Shown: piece by piece, positions 38,236 through 47,149 of the stretch
Layout: each line of letters begins with the position of its first letter
Numbering within the stretch: position 1 is the first letter of the stretch
NCBI RefSeq assembly: GCF_020216525.1
Contig: NZ_JAIWOY010000002.1
Coordinates: forward strand, 463,213-527,212
Source: Nocardioides nematodiphilus
GTDB taxonomy: Bacteria > Actinomycetota > Actinomycetes > Propionibacteriales > Nocardioidaceae
DNA length: 64,000 nucleotides
Reading direction: 5' to 3'
Made by a program: the position numbers and the translations under genes
Notes under the pieces: generated by a model
The model's input: only the letters and a program-made list of their open reading frames with translations
Told to the model about the DNA's origin: nothing
Databases searched by the model: none

Positions 38236-39014
38236 AGGTCGAAGCCGTCGAACATGTCGCCGATGCCGTCGCCGATGCCGCCGAATAGATCGCCCATGCC
38301 CGAGCCGATCTCGCCGATGCCCTCCCCGAGGCCCTCCGCGAGCGCACCCATCCCCTCGCCGAGCCCCTCGAACATGAAGCCCATGAACATCCAGTCGAGG
38401 ACGCCGAAGCCGCCGAAGTAGCCCTGGGCGTACGGCTGGTAGGCGCGACCGCCCTCCCAGTACGGCACGCGGCGCGAGCCGACCATCACCTGGCGGGCGT
38501 CCGGCTCGGCGCCAGCGCGCACCCGCTCGGCGTCGAGGGCACAGGCCGGGACCTGGCGCACCGCCCCGCCGCGGGGCGCGAAGTCGACGTCGGTGACGGC
38601 GATGCCGTGGCGCGGGTCGAAGAAGCAGGCCGGACGTCGCGTCGGCAGCGGCTCGCCGGCGAGGCGGGCGCGCACGCATGCGATCGCGTAGCGGCCGTCC
38701 TCGACGATCTTGGTGACGTTGCTGATCTCCTCGGGGCGGGTGATCGTCTCCCCGGCCCTGCCGGCCGCCTCGTACGCGTCCAGCGCGCGCTGGTAGTCGG
38801 CGCGGGCGCCGTCGTCGAGTGCCTGTCCGGCGGTGTCGAGGTCGAGGTCCCGCAGCTGCTCACCGAGCGCGGTCACGTCCTCCAGCGCCAGCTTCTTGAC
38901 CGGTACGAGCTCGCGCTGGGCCCGCTCGAGTGCGGCCGCCCGACTGCGCTTGCGGCTGACCACGACGACACCGATGATCGCCGCGACGACCAGAAGAAGG
39001 ACCACTCCACCCAT
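38232..39014 (-). CDS. Membrane-anchored protein with glycine-repeat tail
   Basis: A 260-residue protein I do not recognise. It starts with one membrane helix (VVLLLVVAAIIGVVVV, about 4-20), continues with a basic stretch and a coiled-coil-like region (about 25-100), then a middle domain with FFDPRHGIAVTDVDFAPRGG and two cysteines. It ends with a tail of about 45 residues in which Gly recurs every third to fifth position (GLGEGMGALAEGLGEGIGE...). The tail has the spacing of glycine-zipper membrane-active helices. The gene is coupled to the alpha/beta hydrolase downstream. Start ATG 39014 gives the helix at the very N-terminus. Confidence 0.75.
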   Translation of the reverse strand: MGGVVLLLVVAAIIGVVVVSRKRSRAAALERAQRELVPVKKLALEDVTALGEQLRDLDLDTAGQALDDGARADYQRALDAYEAAGRAGETITRPEEISNVTKIVEDGRYAIACVRARLAGEPLPTRRPACFFDPRHGIAVTDVDFAPRGGAVRQVPACALDAERVRAGAEPDARQVMVGSRRVPYWEGGRAYQPYAQGYFGGFGVLDWMFMGFMFEGLGEGMGALAEGLGEGIGEIGSGMGDLFGGIGDGIGDMFDGFDL

Positions 39015-39044
39015 GGGCCGGAGTTTACGTGGCAGCCTGGAGGC

Positions 39045-39578
39045 ATGGCGTTCTGGCGCGAACAGCTCCTCGATCAGCTCGACTTCCACTGGACCCATCA
39101 GCTCCGACCACGGTTGGCGGGGCTGAGCGACGCGGAGTACCTCTGGGAGCCGGTGCCGGACTGCTGGAGCCTGCGGCCCTCCGCGGACGGCCGCCTGACG
39201 CTCGACTGGGCCTGGCCGGCTCCTGAGCCGGCACCGGTGACCACGATCGCCTGGCGGCTCGCGCATGTCATCGTCGGCGTGCTCGCGATGCGCAGCGCCT
39301 CGCACTTCGGCGCTCCGCCCGCCTCCTACGACACCTATCCCCTCGCCGCCACGGCGGCCGAGGCGCTCTCCCAGCTCGACGCCGAGGTCGAGCGTTGGCG
39401 TACGGGCGTGCAGGGGTGGAGCGATGAGGATCTGCGCGTCCCCTGCGGCCCGAGCGAGGGGCCGTACGCCGCGATGCCGCGCGCGACGCTGGTCCTCCAC
39501 ATCCACCGTGAGGTGATCCACCACCTCGCGGAGGTCAGCCTGCTGCGCGATCTCTACGTCCGCGCGTCCGGAGGCTGA
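39045..39578 (+). CDS. DinB-family (four-helix) protein
   Basis: A 177-residue DinB-like protein. The metal-ligand histidines expected in this fold are visible in AWRLAHVIVGV (about 71-81) and HREVIHHLAEVSLL (about 150-163). Members are thiol-dependent transferases or are of unknown function. ATG 39045 sits directly behind GGAGG with only one base between, so expression may be weak or leaderless. It is divergent from the glycine-tail gene. Its 3' end overlaps the convergent WYL regulator gene by 25 bp, an arrangement suggesting the two evolved as a pair. Confidence 0.85.
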   Translation: MAFWREQLLDQLDFHWTHQLRPRLAGLSDAEYLWEPVPDCWSLRPSADGRLTLDWAWPAPEPAPVTTIAWRLAHVIVGVLAMRSASHFGAPPASYDTYPLAATAAEALSQLDAEVERWRTGVQGWSDEDLRVPCGPSEGPYAAMPRATLVLHIHREVIHHLAEVSLLRDLYVRASGG

Positions 39579-40525
39579 GCGGCCGCGACGAGGCGCCGGC
39601 CGAGGTCGGCGGCGAGGTCACGCGCCCGCGCCGGCTCGAGGACCTCGAAGGCGAAGCCCAGCCGGGCCACGTGCATCAGCACCCACTCCGGCTCGGCGCC
39701 GCCCGCGGTGAGGACGCAGGCGCCCGGACCGTCCGGCTCCACGACGGCCACCGAGGCCGGCACCCGGCTGCGCAGCAGCGCCGCGTCGGCCTGGATCCGT
39801 ACGCGGACGGTCTCCGGCTCCGGTGTGCGGCTGATCGCCTGCCGGACCATCTCGGTCGCCGGTGGATGGTCGCGCGGGGCGAAGCGGAACGTCATGGCCC
39901 GGACCTCGGCGAGCCGGTCCAGGCGGAACGTCCGCCAGTCGGCCCGGTCGAGGTCGTAAGCGACCAGGTACCAGCTGCGCCCGGTCGCGACGAGCTGGTA
40001 GGGCTCGCAACGGCGCACCGTCGCCGCACCGGCGCGGTCGACGTACCCGAACTCGACGCGCAGCGTGTCGCGGCAGGCCCGGGCCAGCGCGAGCAGCGCC
40101 TCGGCGTCGACCTCGACCGGAGAGCCCACCAGGGTCGAGATCGCCTCCTGGAGGGCCCGCACCTCCGCCCGCAGCCGGGTCGGCAGCACCTGGTCGAGCT
40201 TCGCCAGCGTGCGTACGGCCGCCTCGCTCACCCCCGTCACGGTGCCGCCCGCGGCCAGCCTCAGTGACACGGCGGTGGCGATCGCCTCATCGTCGTCGAG
40301 CAGCAGCGGCGGCAGCGCCTTGCCCGCACCGAGCTGGTAGCCACCGCCCACGCCTTGAGCTGCGTTGACCGGGTAGCCCAGAGCGCGCAGCCGCTCGACG
40401 TCGCGCCGGATGCTGCGCGTGGTCACCCCGAGTCGCTGGGCCAGCTCGGGGCCGGTCCACACCGGCCGCTGCTGCAGCAGACCGAGCAGACGCAACACGC
40501 GCTCGGTGGTCCCGGTCTCGCTCAT
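39554..40525 (-). CDS. WYL-domain transcriptional regulator (YafY type)
   Basis: A 323-residue regulator: an N-terminal HTH_11 winged helix (TERVLRLLGLLQQRPVWTGPELAQRLGVTTRSIRRDVERLRALG, about 7-50) and GGGYQLGAG, then a WYL domain (about 140-215: CEPYQLVATGRSWYLVAYDLDRADWRTFRLDRL) with the signature WYLVAYD, and a C-terminal WCX-type extension. Such proteins sense ligands or nucleic acid fragments. A perfect 8-bp inverted repeat between its start and a divergent DinB gene is the likely operator, and it also neighbours a second DinB gene at its 3' end. Confidence 0.93.
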   Translation of the reverse strand: MSETGTTERVLRLLGLLQQRPVWTGPELAQRLGVTTRSIRRDVERLRALGYPVNAAQGVGGGYQLGAGKALPPLLLDDDEAIATAVSLRLAAGGTVTGVSEAAVRTLAKLDQVLPTRLRAEVRALQEAISTLVGSPVEVDAEALLALARACRDTLRVEFGYVDRAGAATVRRCEPYQLVATGRSWYLVAYDLDRADWRTFRLDRLAEVRAMTFRFAPRDHPPATEMVRQAISRTPEPETVRVRIQADAALLRSRVPASVAVVEPDGPGACVLTAGGAEPEWVLMHVARLGFAFEVLEPARARDLAADLGRRLVAAAQPPDART

Positions 40526-40544
40526 GGGTCCACTGTCTCAGAGA

Positions 40545-40567
40545 TAGCGGACCGATCCTGTCCGCTA
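40545..40567. promoter_or_regulatory. Likely WYL-regulator operator
   Basis: TAGCGGAC-N7-GTCCGCTA is a perfect 8-bp inverted repeat centred in the 93-bp gap between the divergent WYL and DinB genes. It is 19 nt from the WYL ATG and 51 nt from the DinB ATG, well placed to control both. Confidence 0.6.
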
Positions 40568-40618
40568 GGGGCGAAAGGCTTCCCGCAGACCCACCAACCA
40601 CCCCGAGAGGAACCCACG

Positions 40619-41212
40619 ATGCCCGCACACGCCCCCGCTGCCCCCGACGAGCGCTCCGCCCTGGCCGGCTACCTGCGCCAGCAGCAGGACGCCTTCCGCA
40701 ACGCCGCCTTCGGCCTGACCGACCAGCAGGCGGGCCTGCGGACGACGGCCAGCGCGCTCACCGTCGGCAGCCTGATCAAGCACGTCACGCTCGTGTCGCG
40801 CAGCTGGCTCGACGTCGCGCTCGCGGCGCCCGAGCGGCCTGCGTTCGGCCCGTCGGCCGAGGGTGCGACCGAGGCGTGGCTCGCGGCCTGGACCTGGACC
40901 GAGTCCGACTCGCTCGCCGAGGCGCTGCGCGCCTTCGACGAGGTGAGCGCCTCGATCCTCGCCGCGGTCGCGCAGGCCGACCTCGACACCCCGGCGCCCG
41001 TCCCCGACGCGCCGTGGTTCCCCAAGGACGTCGCGTCCTGGTCGGTGCGCTGGGTGTGGTTCCACGTCATCGAGGAGATCGCCCGCCACGCGGGTCACGC
41101 CGACATCGTGCGCGAGGCGCTCGACGGCGCCACCTCGATCGAGCTGCTCGCCGGGCGCGAGGGCTGGCCCGAGATGCCGTTCGTCAAGCCGTGGCGCCCG
41201 GCCGCCGCCTAG
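40619..41212 (+). CDS. DinB-family (DUF664-like) protein
   Basis: A 197-residue DinB-fold protein with DERSALAGYLRQQQDAFRNAAFGLTDQQAG at the N-terminus and histidines in SLIKHVTLV (about 50), VWFHVIEEIARHAGHADIVRE (about 145-165), the usual metal-site spacing of the DUF664 group. It ends with ELLAGREGWPEMPFVKPW. ATG 40619 follows GAGAGG. It is divergent from the WYL regulator and separated from it by a perfect inverted repeat, so WYL control is likely. Its TAG overlaps the stop of the convergent TMEM175 gene (CTAG). Related proteins may be mycothiol-dependent; function is not established. Confidence 0.88.
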   Translation: MPAHAPAAPDERSALAGYLRQQQDAFRNAAFGLTDQQAGLRTTASALTVGSLIKHVTLVSRSWLDVALAAPERPAFGPSAEGATEAWLAAWTWTESDSLAEALRAFDEVSASILAAVAQADLDTPAPVPDAPWFPKDVASWSVRWVWFHVIEEIARHAGHADIVREALDGATSIELLAGREGWPEMPFVKPWRPAAA

Positions 41213-41805
41213 ACGACCGGCATCTCGTCGCGCTGCTGTAGCCAGCGCTCCACGCGCCGGTCGGGGATCAGCCACATCAGCGCCACTGCCACGTACGGCA
41301 GGACGCCCAGCCACGGCTTGATGAAGCACAGCCCGATCCCGACCGCGTAGAAGACGATCGAGAGCCTGCCCTTCCAGTCGGCACCGAAGACCTCGTCGAA
41401 GTGCCCACTGGTGGGCAGGCGCCGGATCGTCCCGACCAGGAGCCAGTACGCGATCGCGGCTCCGATGAGGTTGACGCCGAAGATGATCGTCGGCGTACGA
41501 GCGAGACGCTCCTCATCCATCCAGCTCGTGGTGAACGGATACAGCGAGAGCCAGAAGAGCAGGTGCAGGTTGGCCCAGAGCACCAGGCCGTCCACGTGCG
41601 GAACCACCTGGAAGAGATGGTGGTGGTTCGACCAGTAGATGCCGACGTAGACGAAGCTCAGCAGGTAGGTGAACAGGCTCAGGCCGGCCTTGTCCCACAG
41701 GTTCTGCAGGTGCGGGCCCTCGGGGCCGTGCAGCTCGAGGACCATGATCGTGATGATGATGGCGAGGACGCCATCACTGAATGCCTCAAGCCGGCTGCTC
41801 TTCAT
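41209..41805 (-). CDS. TMEM175-family potassium channel-like protein
   Basis: A 198-residue membrane protein with the family signature RLEAFSDGVLAIIITIMVLEL at residues 4-24 and about six helices. Bacterial TMEM175 proteins are tetrameric potassium-selective leak channels in which the first helix lines the pore. The FSDGV motif is intact. ATG 41805 starts the protein right before the signature. It overlaps the end of the upstream MFS gene by 20 bp on the same strand, so it is probably co-translated with it. Channel activity is inferred from family only. Confidence 0.9.
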   Translation of the reverse strand: MKSSRLEAFSDGVLAIIITIMVLELHGPEGPHLQNLWDKAGLSLFTYLLSFVYVGIYWSNHHHLFQVVPHVDGLVLWANLHLLFWLSLYPFTTSWMDEERLARTPTIIFGVNLIGAAIAYWLLVGTIRRLPTSGHFDEVFGADWKGRLSIVFYAVGIGLCFIKPWLGVLPYVAVALMWLIPDRRVERWLQQRDEMPVV

Positions 41806-43276
41806 GGCTCTCATTCTGCCCGGCGTCATCGTCCGCGGTGAGCGGCTGGGCGATGCTCTCCAGCGAGCGGCCCTCGGCCTTGACCCCGAGGAAGGCCTCG
41901 ACGAGGCCGCCGCCGATCATCAGCACGGCGCCGATGAAGTAGCCGACGGCGATCTCGGTGACGTCCTTGTCAGCCTCCGCGCGGTCGATCAGCCAGCCGA
42001 AGAGCAGCGGCCCGCTGATGCCGCCGGCGGCGGTGCCGACCGCGTAGAAGAACGCGATGCACAGCGCGCGGGTCTCCATCGGGAAGACCTCGCTGGCCGT
42101 CAGGTACGCCGCGCTCGCGCCGGCCGAGGCCAGGAAGAAGATGATCGCGCCCATCAGCGTCAGGGTGGTGGCGTCGAGATGACCGAGGATCAGCCCGGCC
42201 ACGCCGAGCAGCACGCCGGACACGACATACGTCGTCGTGATCATCGGCACCCGGCCGATCCGGTCGAAGAGAGGGCTGAGCAGGAGCGCACCGGCGAAGT
42301 TGCTGGCCGCGAAGATGGCGAGATACCAGCCGGTCTGGCCGACGCCGAAGAAGGTCGAGAGGGTGTCGCCGTAGGTGAAGAAGAACGCGTTGTAGAGGAA
42401 CGCCTGCCCGACGAAGAGGCTGAAGCAGAGCACCGTCCGGCGCGGGTAGCGCTTGATGACGGTGTGCGCGATCGTGGCGAAGCCGATGCTGCGCCGCTGC
42501 CGGATCGTGATCGACTCCCCCACCTCGCCGAGCTCGCCGCCGGTCTCGTCGCGCACGGTGCGCTCCACGTCGGCGACGATCCGCTCGGCCTCCTCGTCGC
42601 GGCCGTGGATGAAGAGCCAGCGCGGCGACTCCGGCACGTTGCGTCGCACCACCAGGATGCCGACGGCGAGCACCGCGCCGAGGCCGAACGCGAGCCGCCA
42701 GCCGATGCTCGCGTCCACGATCGAGGGGTTGAGCAGCGGGATGGTGAGCAGCGAGCCGGCTGCCGCGCCGACCCAGAAGGAGCCGTTGATCGCCACGTCG
42801 ACGCGACCTCGGTACGCGGCCGGGATGAGCTCGTCGATGGCGGAGTTGATCGCGGCATACTCGCCGCCGATGCCGGTGCCGGTGAAGAAGCGGGCGGCGA
42901 AGTACCACGCGGGGTTCATCGAGAACGCGGTCAGCACGGTGGCGACCGTGTAGACGCCGAGGGTGAGCAGGAAGAGCTTCTTGCGGCCGAACTTGTCGGT
43001 GAGCTGTCCGAAGAAGAGCGCCCCGACACAGGCGCCGGCGACGTACGAGGAGCCGGCGAAGCCGATGTCCCACCCGGTCATGCCCAGACCGGTGTCGTGC
43101 GGGCGCAGCGCGTCCGACATCGAGCCGACGATGGTGACCTCGAGGCCGTCGAGGATCCAGACCGTGCCCAGGCCCAGGACGACCAGCCAATGCCATCTGG
43201 CCCAGGGCAGCCGGTCCAGCCGGGCCGGGATGTCGGTGGTGATCCTGCCTGTTTCGACGGTGCTCGCGCTGCTCAT
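41786..43276 (-). CDS. MFS transporter (sugar/organic acid type)
   Basis: A 496-residue major-facilitator protein with 12 predicted helices. Typical motifs are DGLEVTIVGSM in helix 1, GQLTDKFGRKKLFLL after helix 2, GIGGEYAAINSAIDELIP in helix 4, VPESPRWLFIHGR after helix 6 and DRIGRVPMIT after helix 8. The PESPRW motif and the central loop place it among sugar-porter or aromatic acid:H+ symporter relatives. The substrate cannot be assigned. The 3' end overlaps the TMEM175 gene by 20 bp. Upstream, a stem-loop separates it from the 3-hydroxyacyl-CoA dehydrogenase gene. Confidence 0.92.
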   Translation of the reverse strand: MSSASTVETGRITTDIPARLDRLPWARWHWLVVLGLGTVWILDGLEVTIVGSMSDALRPHDTGLGMTGWDIGFAGSSYVAGACVGALFFGQLTDKFGRKKLFLLTLGVYTVATVLTAFSMNPAWYFAARFFTGTGIGGEYAAINSAIDELIPAAYRGRVDVAINGSFWVGAAAGSLLTIPLLNPSIVDASIGWRLAFGLGAVLAVGILVVRRNVPESPRWLFIHGRDEEAERIVADVERTVRDETGGELGEVGESITIRQRRSIGFATIAHTVIKRYPRRTVLCFSLFVGQAFLYNAFFFTYGDTLSTFFGVGQTGWYLAIFAASNFAGALLLSPLFDRIGRVPMITTTYVVSGVLLGVAGLILGHLDATTLTLMGAIIFFLASAGASAAYLTASEVFPMETRALCIAFFYAVGTAAGGISGPLLFGWLIDRAEADKDVTEIAVGYFIGAVLMIGGGLVEAFLGVKAEGRSLESIAQPLTADDDAGQNESHEEQPA

Positions 43277-43303
43277 GGCGACGCAGGTACCCGCAAATGG
43301 GAT

Positions 43304-43341
43304 CCGCCGAGCCTGTCGATGCTTGTCGACAGACCCGGCGG
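43304..43341 (-). terminator. Hairpin between the hydroxyacyl-CoA dehydrogenase and MFS genes
   Basis: An inner 7-bp stem (43313-43319 with 43326-43332, 6-nt loop) is extended by an outer 6-bp stem (43304-43309 with 43336-43341). It lies 36 nt past the dehydrogenase stop on the minus strand and 28 nt before the MFS start. Confidence 0.55.
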
Positions 43342-43376
43342 AGTGCGGTGGCGGCCCGAGCGACCGCGTGCCGATG

Positions 43377-44561
43377 TCAGTAGGAGTGGAAGCCCTCGCC
43401 GCTCTTGCGGCCCAGCTTGCCCTCGGCGACCTTCTGCTCCAGGGTCGCGGCCGGGGCCAGACCCGGCTCCTTGAACTCGGCGAAGAGCTCCTGCTCGATG
43501 GCCAGCGAGACGTCGTTGCCGACCACGTCGAGCAGCTCGAACGGACCCATCGGCAGGCTGACCTGCTCCTTGATGGCGGCGTCGATGGTGCCGAGCTCGA
43601 GACCCGACTCGGCCAGCTTCACCGCGTCGTTGAGGTAGGGGAACAGCAGCGCGTTGACGATGAAGCCGGCGCGGTCGCCGCACGAGACGCCGACCTTGCC
43701 GACCTTGGCGGTCAGCGCGCGGGTGGTCTCGTCGACCTCGGGGCTGGTGTGGGTGGTCGTGACGATCTCGACCAGCTTCATCACCGGGGCCGGGTTGAAG
43801 AAGTGCATGCCGATGACATCGCTGGGGCGCTGCGTGACCTCGGCGAGCTGGGTGATCGGAAGGCTGGAGGTGGTGGTCGCCAGGATCGCGCCCGGCTTGA
43901 GGATCGCGTCGAGGTCGGTGAACAGCTCCGTCTTGATCGCGAGGTCCTCGGCGATCGCCTCGACGACGATGTCGACGTCGGCCAGCGCCGTGCGCTCGGT
44001 CGCGCCGGTGAGGCGGCCCAGGATCGCGGCCTTGTCGTCCTCGGTCGACTTGCCCTTGGCGATGGCGCGGTCGATGTTCTTGCTGATGTAGGCGACGACG
44101 CCGTCGAGCTTGTCCTGGCTTCGACCGACGTAGACCACGTCGTAGCCGGCCTGGGCGAAGACCTGAACGATGCCGCTGGCCATGGTGCCCGTGCCGACGA
44201 CGCCGACCTTCGCGATGGCGTGCTTGAGCTCGGTGGCGGCGGCACCGGCCGCGTCACCCGCGGCGTGGAACGTGCTGCCCGCGTCCGCGACCTGCTCGAG
44301 CAGCGCGACCGGCTTGTGCAGGCTGTCCCCCGTCTCGGCGAAGCGCGCGGCGAGCGCGTCGCGCACGACGGCCGGACCGACCTGGTCGAGGTAGGCCAGC
44401 GGACCGACCGGGTAGCCGCAGCCGAAGCGCATGCCGTTGTCGATGTCGGTGGCCGTGGCGTACTCGTCCTGGAGGAACTTCACCGCATGGTTCAGGTACG
44501 GGTAGATCAGCGTCTGGGCGATCTGCTCGGGCGACTCAGAGGCACTCATGAGCGGCATCAT
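43377..44561 (-). CDS. 3-hydroxyacyl-CoA (3-hydroxybutyryl-CoA) dehydrogenase with extra N-terminal domain
   Basis: A 394-residue enzyme that oxidises or forms 3-hydroxyacyl-CoA. The NAD-binding fold is at about 125-300 (KVGVVGTGTMASGIVQVFAQAG; catalytic His and Glu in GMHFFNPAPVMKLVEIV), followed by the usual C-terminal helical domain (VNALLFPYLNDAV, LPMGPFELLDVVG). An additional copy of that helical domain precedes the NAD fold (about 10-100: IYPYLNHAVKFLQDEYATATDIDNGM, YPVGPLAYLDQVG). The start is taken at ATG 44561, five bases behind AGGAAGG; other in-frame ATGs follow at 44558 and 44549. An operator-like CTACT-N4-GGTAA lies ten bases upstream. Confidence 0.92.
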   Translation of the reverse strand: MMPLMSASESPEQIAQTLIYPYLNHAVKFLQDEYATATDIDNGMRFGCGYPVGPLAYLDQVGPAVVRDALAARFAETGDSLHKPVALLEQVADAGSTFHAAGDAAGAAATELKHAIAKVGVVGTGTMASGIVQVFAQAGYDVVYVGRSQDKLDGVVAYISKNIDRAIAKGKSTEDDKAAILGRLTGATERTALADVDIVVEAIAEDLAIKTELFTDLDAILKPGAILATTTSSLPITQLAEVTQRPSDVIGMHFFNPAPVMKLVEIVTTTHTSPEVDETTRALTAKVGKVGVSCGDRAGFIVNALLFPYLNDAVKLAESGLELGTIDAAIKEQVSLPMGPFELLDVVGNDVSLAIEQELFAEFKEPGLAPAATLEQKVAEGKLGRKSGEGFHSY

Positions 44562-44571
44562 GGCACCCTTC

Positions 44572-44585
44572 CTACTTACGGGTAA
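44572..44585. promoter_or_regulatory. TTACY-N4-RGTAA operator copy, hydroxyacyl-CoA dehydrogenase
   Basis: CTACT TACG GGTAA, one arm mismatch, only 10 nt before the ATG at 44561 and abutting the AGGAAGG ribosome site. Same form as the etfB, thiolase, ccrA and mutase sites. Confidence 0.5.
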
Positions 44586-44696
44586 CCCCGGAGTGATCGG
44601 CATCACGCGAGTTTTCCGAAGCGATCGCACCGGATGTTCGGCCATCGTTCATGTCGTTCCGCTCACCCGCCCCGCCCCGGGCCCGACGGGTGGAGC

Positions 44697-46451
44697 GTGA
44701 CCGATTACGCCTTGGTGGTGCCGGACATGACCACGATCCGCGTCCCAACGCTGCGCGAGATCAGCACGCGGGTGCCGGAGGTGTCCGCGTCCGATCCGCT
44801 GCGCCCGGTGGAGCGCGCCTTCCGCGACGACCCGCACCTGCGCGCGGTCGCCGTGATCGGTCCCGGGGACACCGCGCTGCTCACACGGCTGCGGCTCGAG
44901 ACCATGCTCAGCGGCCGGCTGGGGTTCGGTCGCGCGCTGCTCTCCCGGGCGCGCGTGTGCGACATCCTCGAGGAGGACGCGCTGCGCCTCCACGCCGAGC
45001 TGTCGCTGCGCGACGCGGCCGCGGAGATCCTGGCCCGCGGCGGCGCGGAGGAGGACGTCCTGGTCGTCGAGGACGACGGCAGCCCGCTGGGCATCGTGGC
45101 GGTGTCGGTCGTCTTCCGTGAGGTCGGCACCGTCTTCCGCGAGGTCGCCCTGCGCGATCCGCTCACCGGGCTGCCCAACCGCCGGATGCTCGACGAGCGC
45201 GGCGCCGACCTAGTCGCGGCCGGCGTCGATCCCGAGCGGATGGCCGTCCTCTACATCGACCTCGACGGCTTCAAGCAGGTCAACGACACGCTCGGTCACA
45301 AGGCCGGCGACGAGCTCCTGCTCAGCTTCGCAGCGCGACTGGCCCGGGCCGTACGCCCTGCCGACCTGGCCGGGCGCCTCGGCGGCGACGAATTCGCGGT
45401 GCTTCTGCACGACACCTCCGAGGCGGAGGCCTCCGCGGTCGCCGACCGGATCGTGCAGCTCGCCCTGGAGCCCTTCGACCTCGGCGAGCACCACGTGCAG
45501 CTCTCCGCGACCGTCGGCATCGCCGTCGGCACCGACCTGGCCGCCTTCACGGCTTCGCTCACCCCGCTGGACGCCCTGCTGCAGCAGGCCGATGCCGCGA
45601 TGCTCTACGCGAAGCGCTCCGGCAAGGCCCGTACGGGGCGGCCCAGCGAGCCTGCCGCGAGCGGCGCGTCCGAGCGGCGTGCCCTGATCCGACAGCGACT
45701 CCCGGAGGCGATCAGCGGCGATCTGCTCCGGCTCCACTACCAGCCGAAGCTGGATCTGCGCACCGGCACGATCACCTCGGTGGAGGCGCTGGTGCGGTGG
45801 ACCGATCCGGAGCTGGGAGCCGTCCCGGCGGGCGAGTTGGTCGAGGTGGCCGAGCACACCGGACAGATCCGCTCCCTCGGCGACTGGGTCCTGCGCACCG
45901 CCTGTGCCCAGGCGCGGGCCTGGCTCGACGCCGGCCACGCCTGGTCGGTGGCGATCAACATCTCGCCGCTGCAGCTCGCGGCGCCCGGCCTGTCGGCTGC
46001 CGTCCTGGCGGCGATCGACGCCGCCGGCATCCCGACGAGGCTCCTGCAGGTCGAGGTGACGGAGAGTCGCGCCGTGCTCGACGAGGGACTGGCGAACGCG
46101 GAGCTGCGCGAGCTCGAGGCGGCCGGGGTCACGGTCCACCTCGACGACTTCGGGACCGGCTACTCCTCGCTGGCCATGCTGCGCCGCCTCCCGGTGAGCA
46201 CGCTCAAGATCGACCAGAGCATCGTGGAGCGGATCGACTCCGACCAGGCCGACGCCGAGCTGATCGCCGGGGTGATCAACGCCGCGCACATCCTCGGCCT
46301 GAGCGTGATCGCCGAGGGCGTCGAGCGCAGGACCCAGCTCGAGCGGCTGCGCACGCTGGACTGCGACATCGTCCAGGGGTACCTCATCGGACGCCCGGAG
46401 TCGGCCGCCGACGTCGTACCGCTCATCGGGGGCGCGCTGGCGACGCTGTAG
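44697..46451 (+). CDS. GGDEF-EAL cyclic-di-GMP protein
   Basis: A 584-residue protein with an N-terminal CBS-like sensory part (about 10-145), a diguanylate cyclase domain (GGDEF at about residue 229, preceded by RLG) and a phosphodiesterase domain (EAL at about 363, [11 protein letters not shown] near 482, AEGVE near 540). Both active motifs are intact, as is an RPAD inhibitory site five residues before GGDEF. The net direction of activity cannot be told. No membrane helix is seen, so it is cytosolic. The start is uncertain: GTG 44697 follows GGTGGAG; ATG 44727 is the alternative. It is divergent from the hydroxyacyl-CoA dehydrogenase and lies 11 nt before nucS. Confidence 0.92.
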   Translation: MTDYALVVPDMTTIRVPTLREISTRVPEVSASDPLRPVERAFRDDPHLRAVAVIGPGDTALLTRLRLETMLSGRLGFGRALLSRARVCDILEEDALRLHAELSLRDAAAEILARGGAEEDVLVVEDDGSPLGIVAVSVVFREVGTVFREVALRDPLTGLPNRRMLDERGADLVAAGVDPERMAVLYIDLDGFKQVNDTLGHKAGDELLLSFAARLARAVRPADLAGRLGGDEFAVLLHDTSEAEASAVADRIVQLALEPFDLGEHHVQLSATVGIAVGTDLAAFTASLTPLDALLQQADAAMLYAKRSGKARTGRPSEPAASGASERRALIRQRLPEAISGDLLRLHYQPKLDLRTGTITSVEALVRWTDPELGAVPAGELVEVAEHTGQIRSLGDWVLRTACAQARAWLDAGHAWSVAINISPLQLAAPGLSAAVLAAIDAAGIPTRLLQVEVTESRAVLDEGLANAELRELEAAGVTVHLDDFGTGYSSLAMLRRLPVSTLKIDQSIVERIDSDQADAELIAGVINAAHILGLSVIAEGVERRTQLERLRTLDCDIVQGYLIGRPESAADVVPLIGGALATL

Positions 46452-46462
46452 ATTCCTGGCCC

Positions 46463-47149
46463 GTGAGACTCGTCGTTGCGCGGTGCCAGATCGACTACGC
46501 CGGACGGCTGACGGCGCACCTGCCGATGGCCACCCGCGTCCTCATGCTGAAGGGCGACGGCTCGGTGCTGGTGCACTCCGACGGCGGCTCGTACAAGCCG
46601 CTCAACTGGATGTCGCCGCCGTGCACCTTCAAGGAGGGCACCACTGAGGACGGGCGCCCCGAGTGGACGGTCTCGGCCACCAAGAGCGAGGACACCCTGC
46701 GGATCCTCATCGACGAGGTCCTGCATGACACCTCCCACGACCTCGGGATCGATCCCGGCCTGCAGAAGGACGGCGTCGAGAAGCATCTCCAGGAGCTCCT
46801 CGCCGAGCACCCCGCGACGCTGTCGGCCGGCCTCACCCTGGTGCGCCGGGAGTTCCCCACCGCCATCGGCCCGGTCGACCTGATGTGTCGCGACGCGGGC
46901 GGGCTGTCGGTCGCCGTCGAGATCAAGCGCCGCGGCGAGATCGACGGCGTCGAGCAGCTCACCCGGTACCTGGAGCTGCTCAACCGGGACCCGCTGCTCA
47001 CCGAGAAGGGCGCTGTCCGCGGCATCTTCGCCGCCCAGGCGATCAAGCCCCAGGCCCGCGTGCTCGCGGAGGATCGCGGCATCACCTGCGCGGTCGTGGA
47101 CTACGACGCCCTGCGCGGCATCGACAACTCGGCAGATCGGCTCTTCTGA
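46463..47149 (+). CDS. nucS: Mismatch-specific endonuclease NucS (EndoMS)
   Basis: NucS cuts both strands at mismatches and replaces MutS/MutL in most actinobacteria. The 228-residue protein has the N-terminal DNA-binding/dimer part ([40 protein letters not shown]) and a C-terminal RecB-like nuclease domain with [30 protein letters not shown] (Asp, Glu, Lys and Gln of the active site). Length is as in mycobacteria. The start is GTG 46463; TAGATT eight bases upstream overlaps the previous stop and may be its own -10 box. A C-terminal clamp-binding tail is expected; ADRLF at the end fits. Confidence 0.95.
   Translation: MRLVVARCQIDYAGRLTAHLPMATRVLMLKGDGSVLVHSDGGSYKPLNWMSPPCTFKEGTTEDGRPEWTVSATKSEDTLRILIDEVLHDTSHDLGIDPGLQKDGVEKHLQELLAEHPATLSAGLTLVRREFPTAIGPVDLMCRDAGGLSVAVEIKRRGEIDGVEQLTRYLELLNRDPLLTEKGAVRGIFAAQAIKPQARVLAEDRGITCAVVDYDALRGIDNSADRLF

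Noticed and set aside
41669..43474. 601-codon plus-strand frame opposite the MFS transporter
   Set aside because: Asp/Glu/Gly/Arg-rich shadow frame; the minus-strand MFS motifs are intact.
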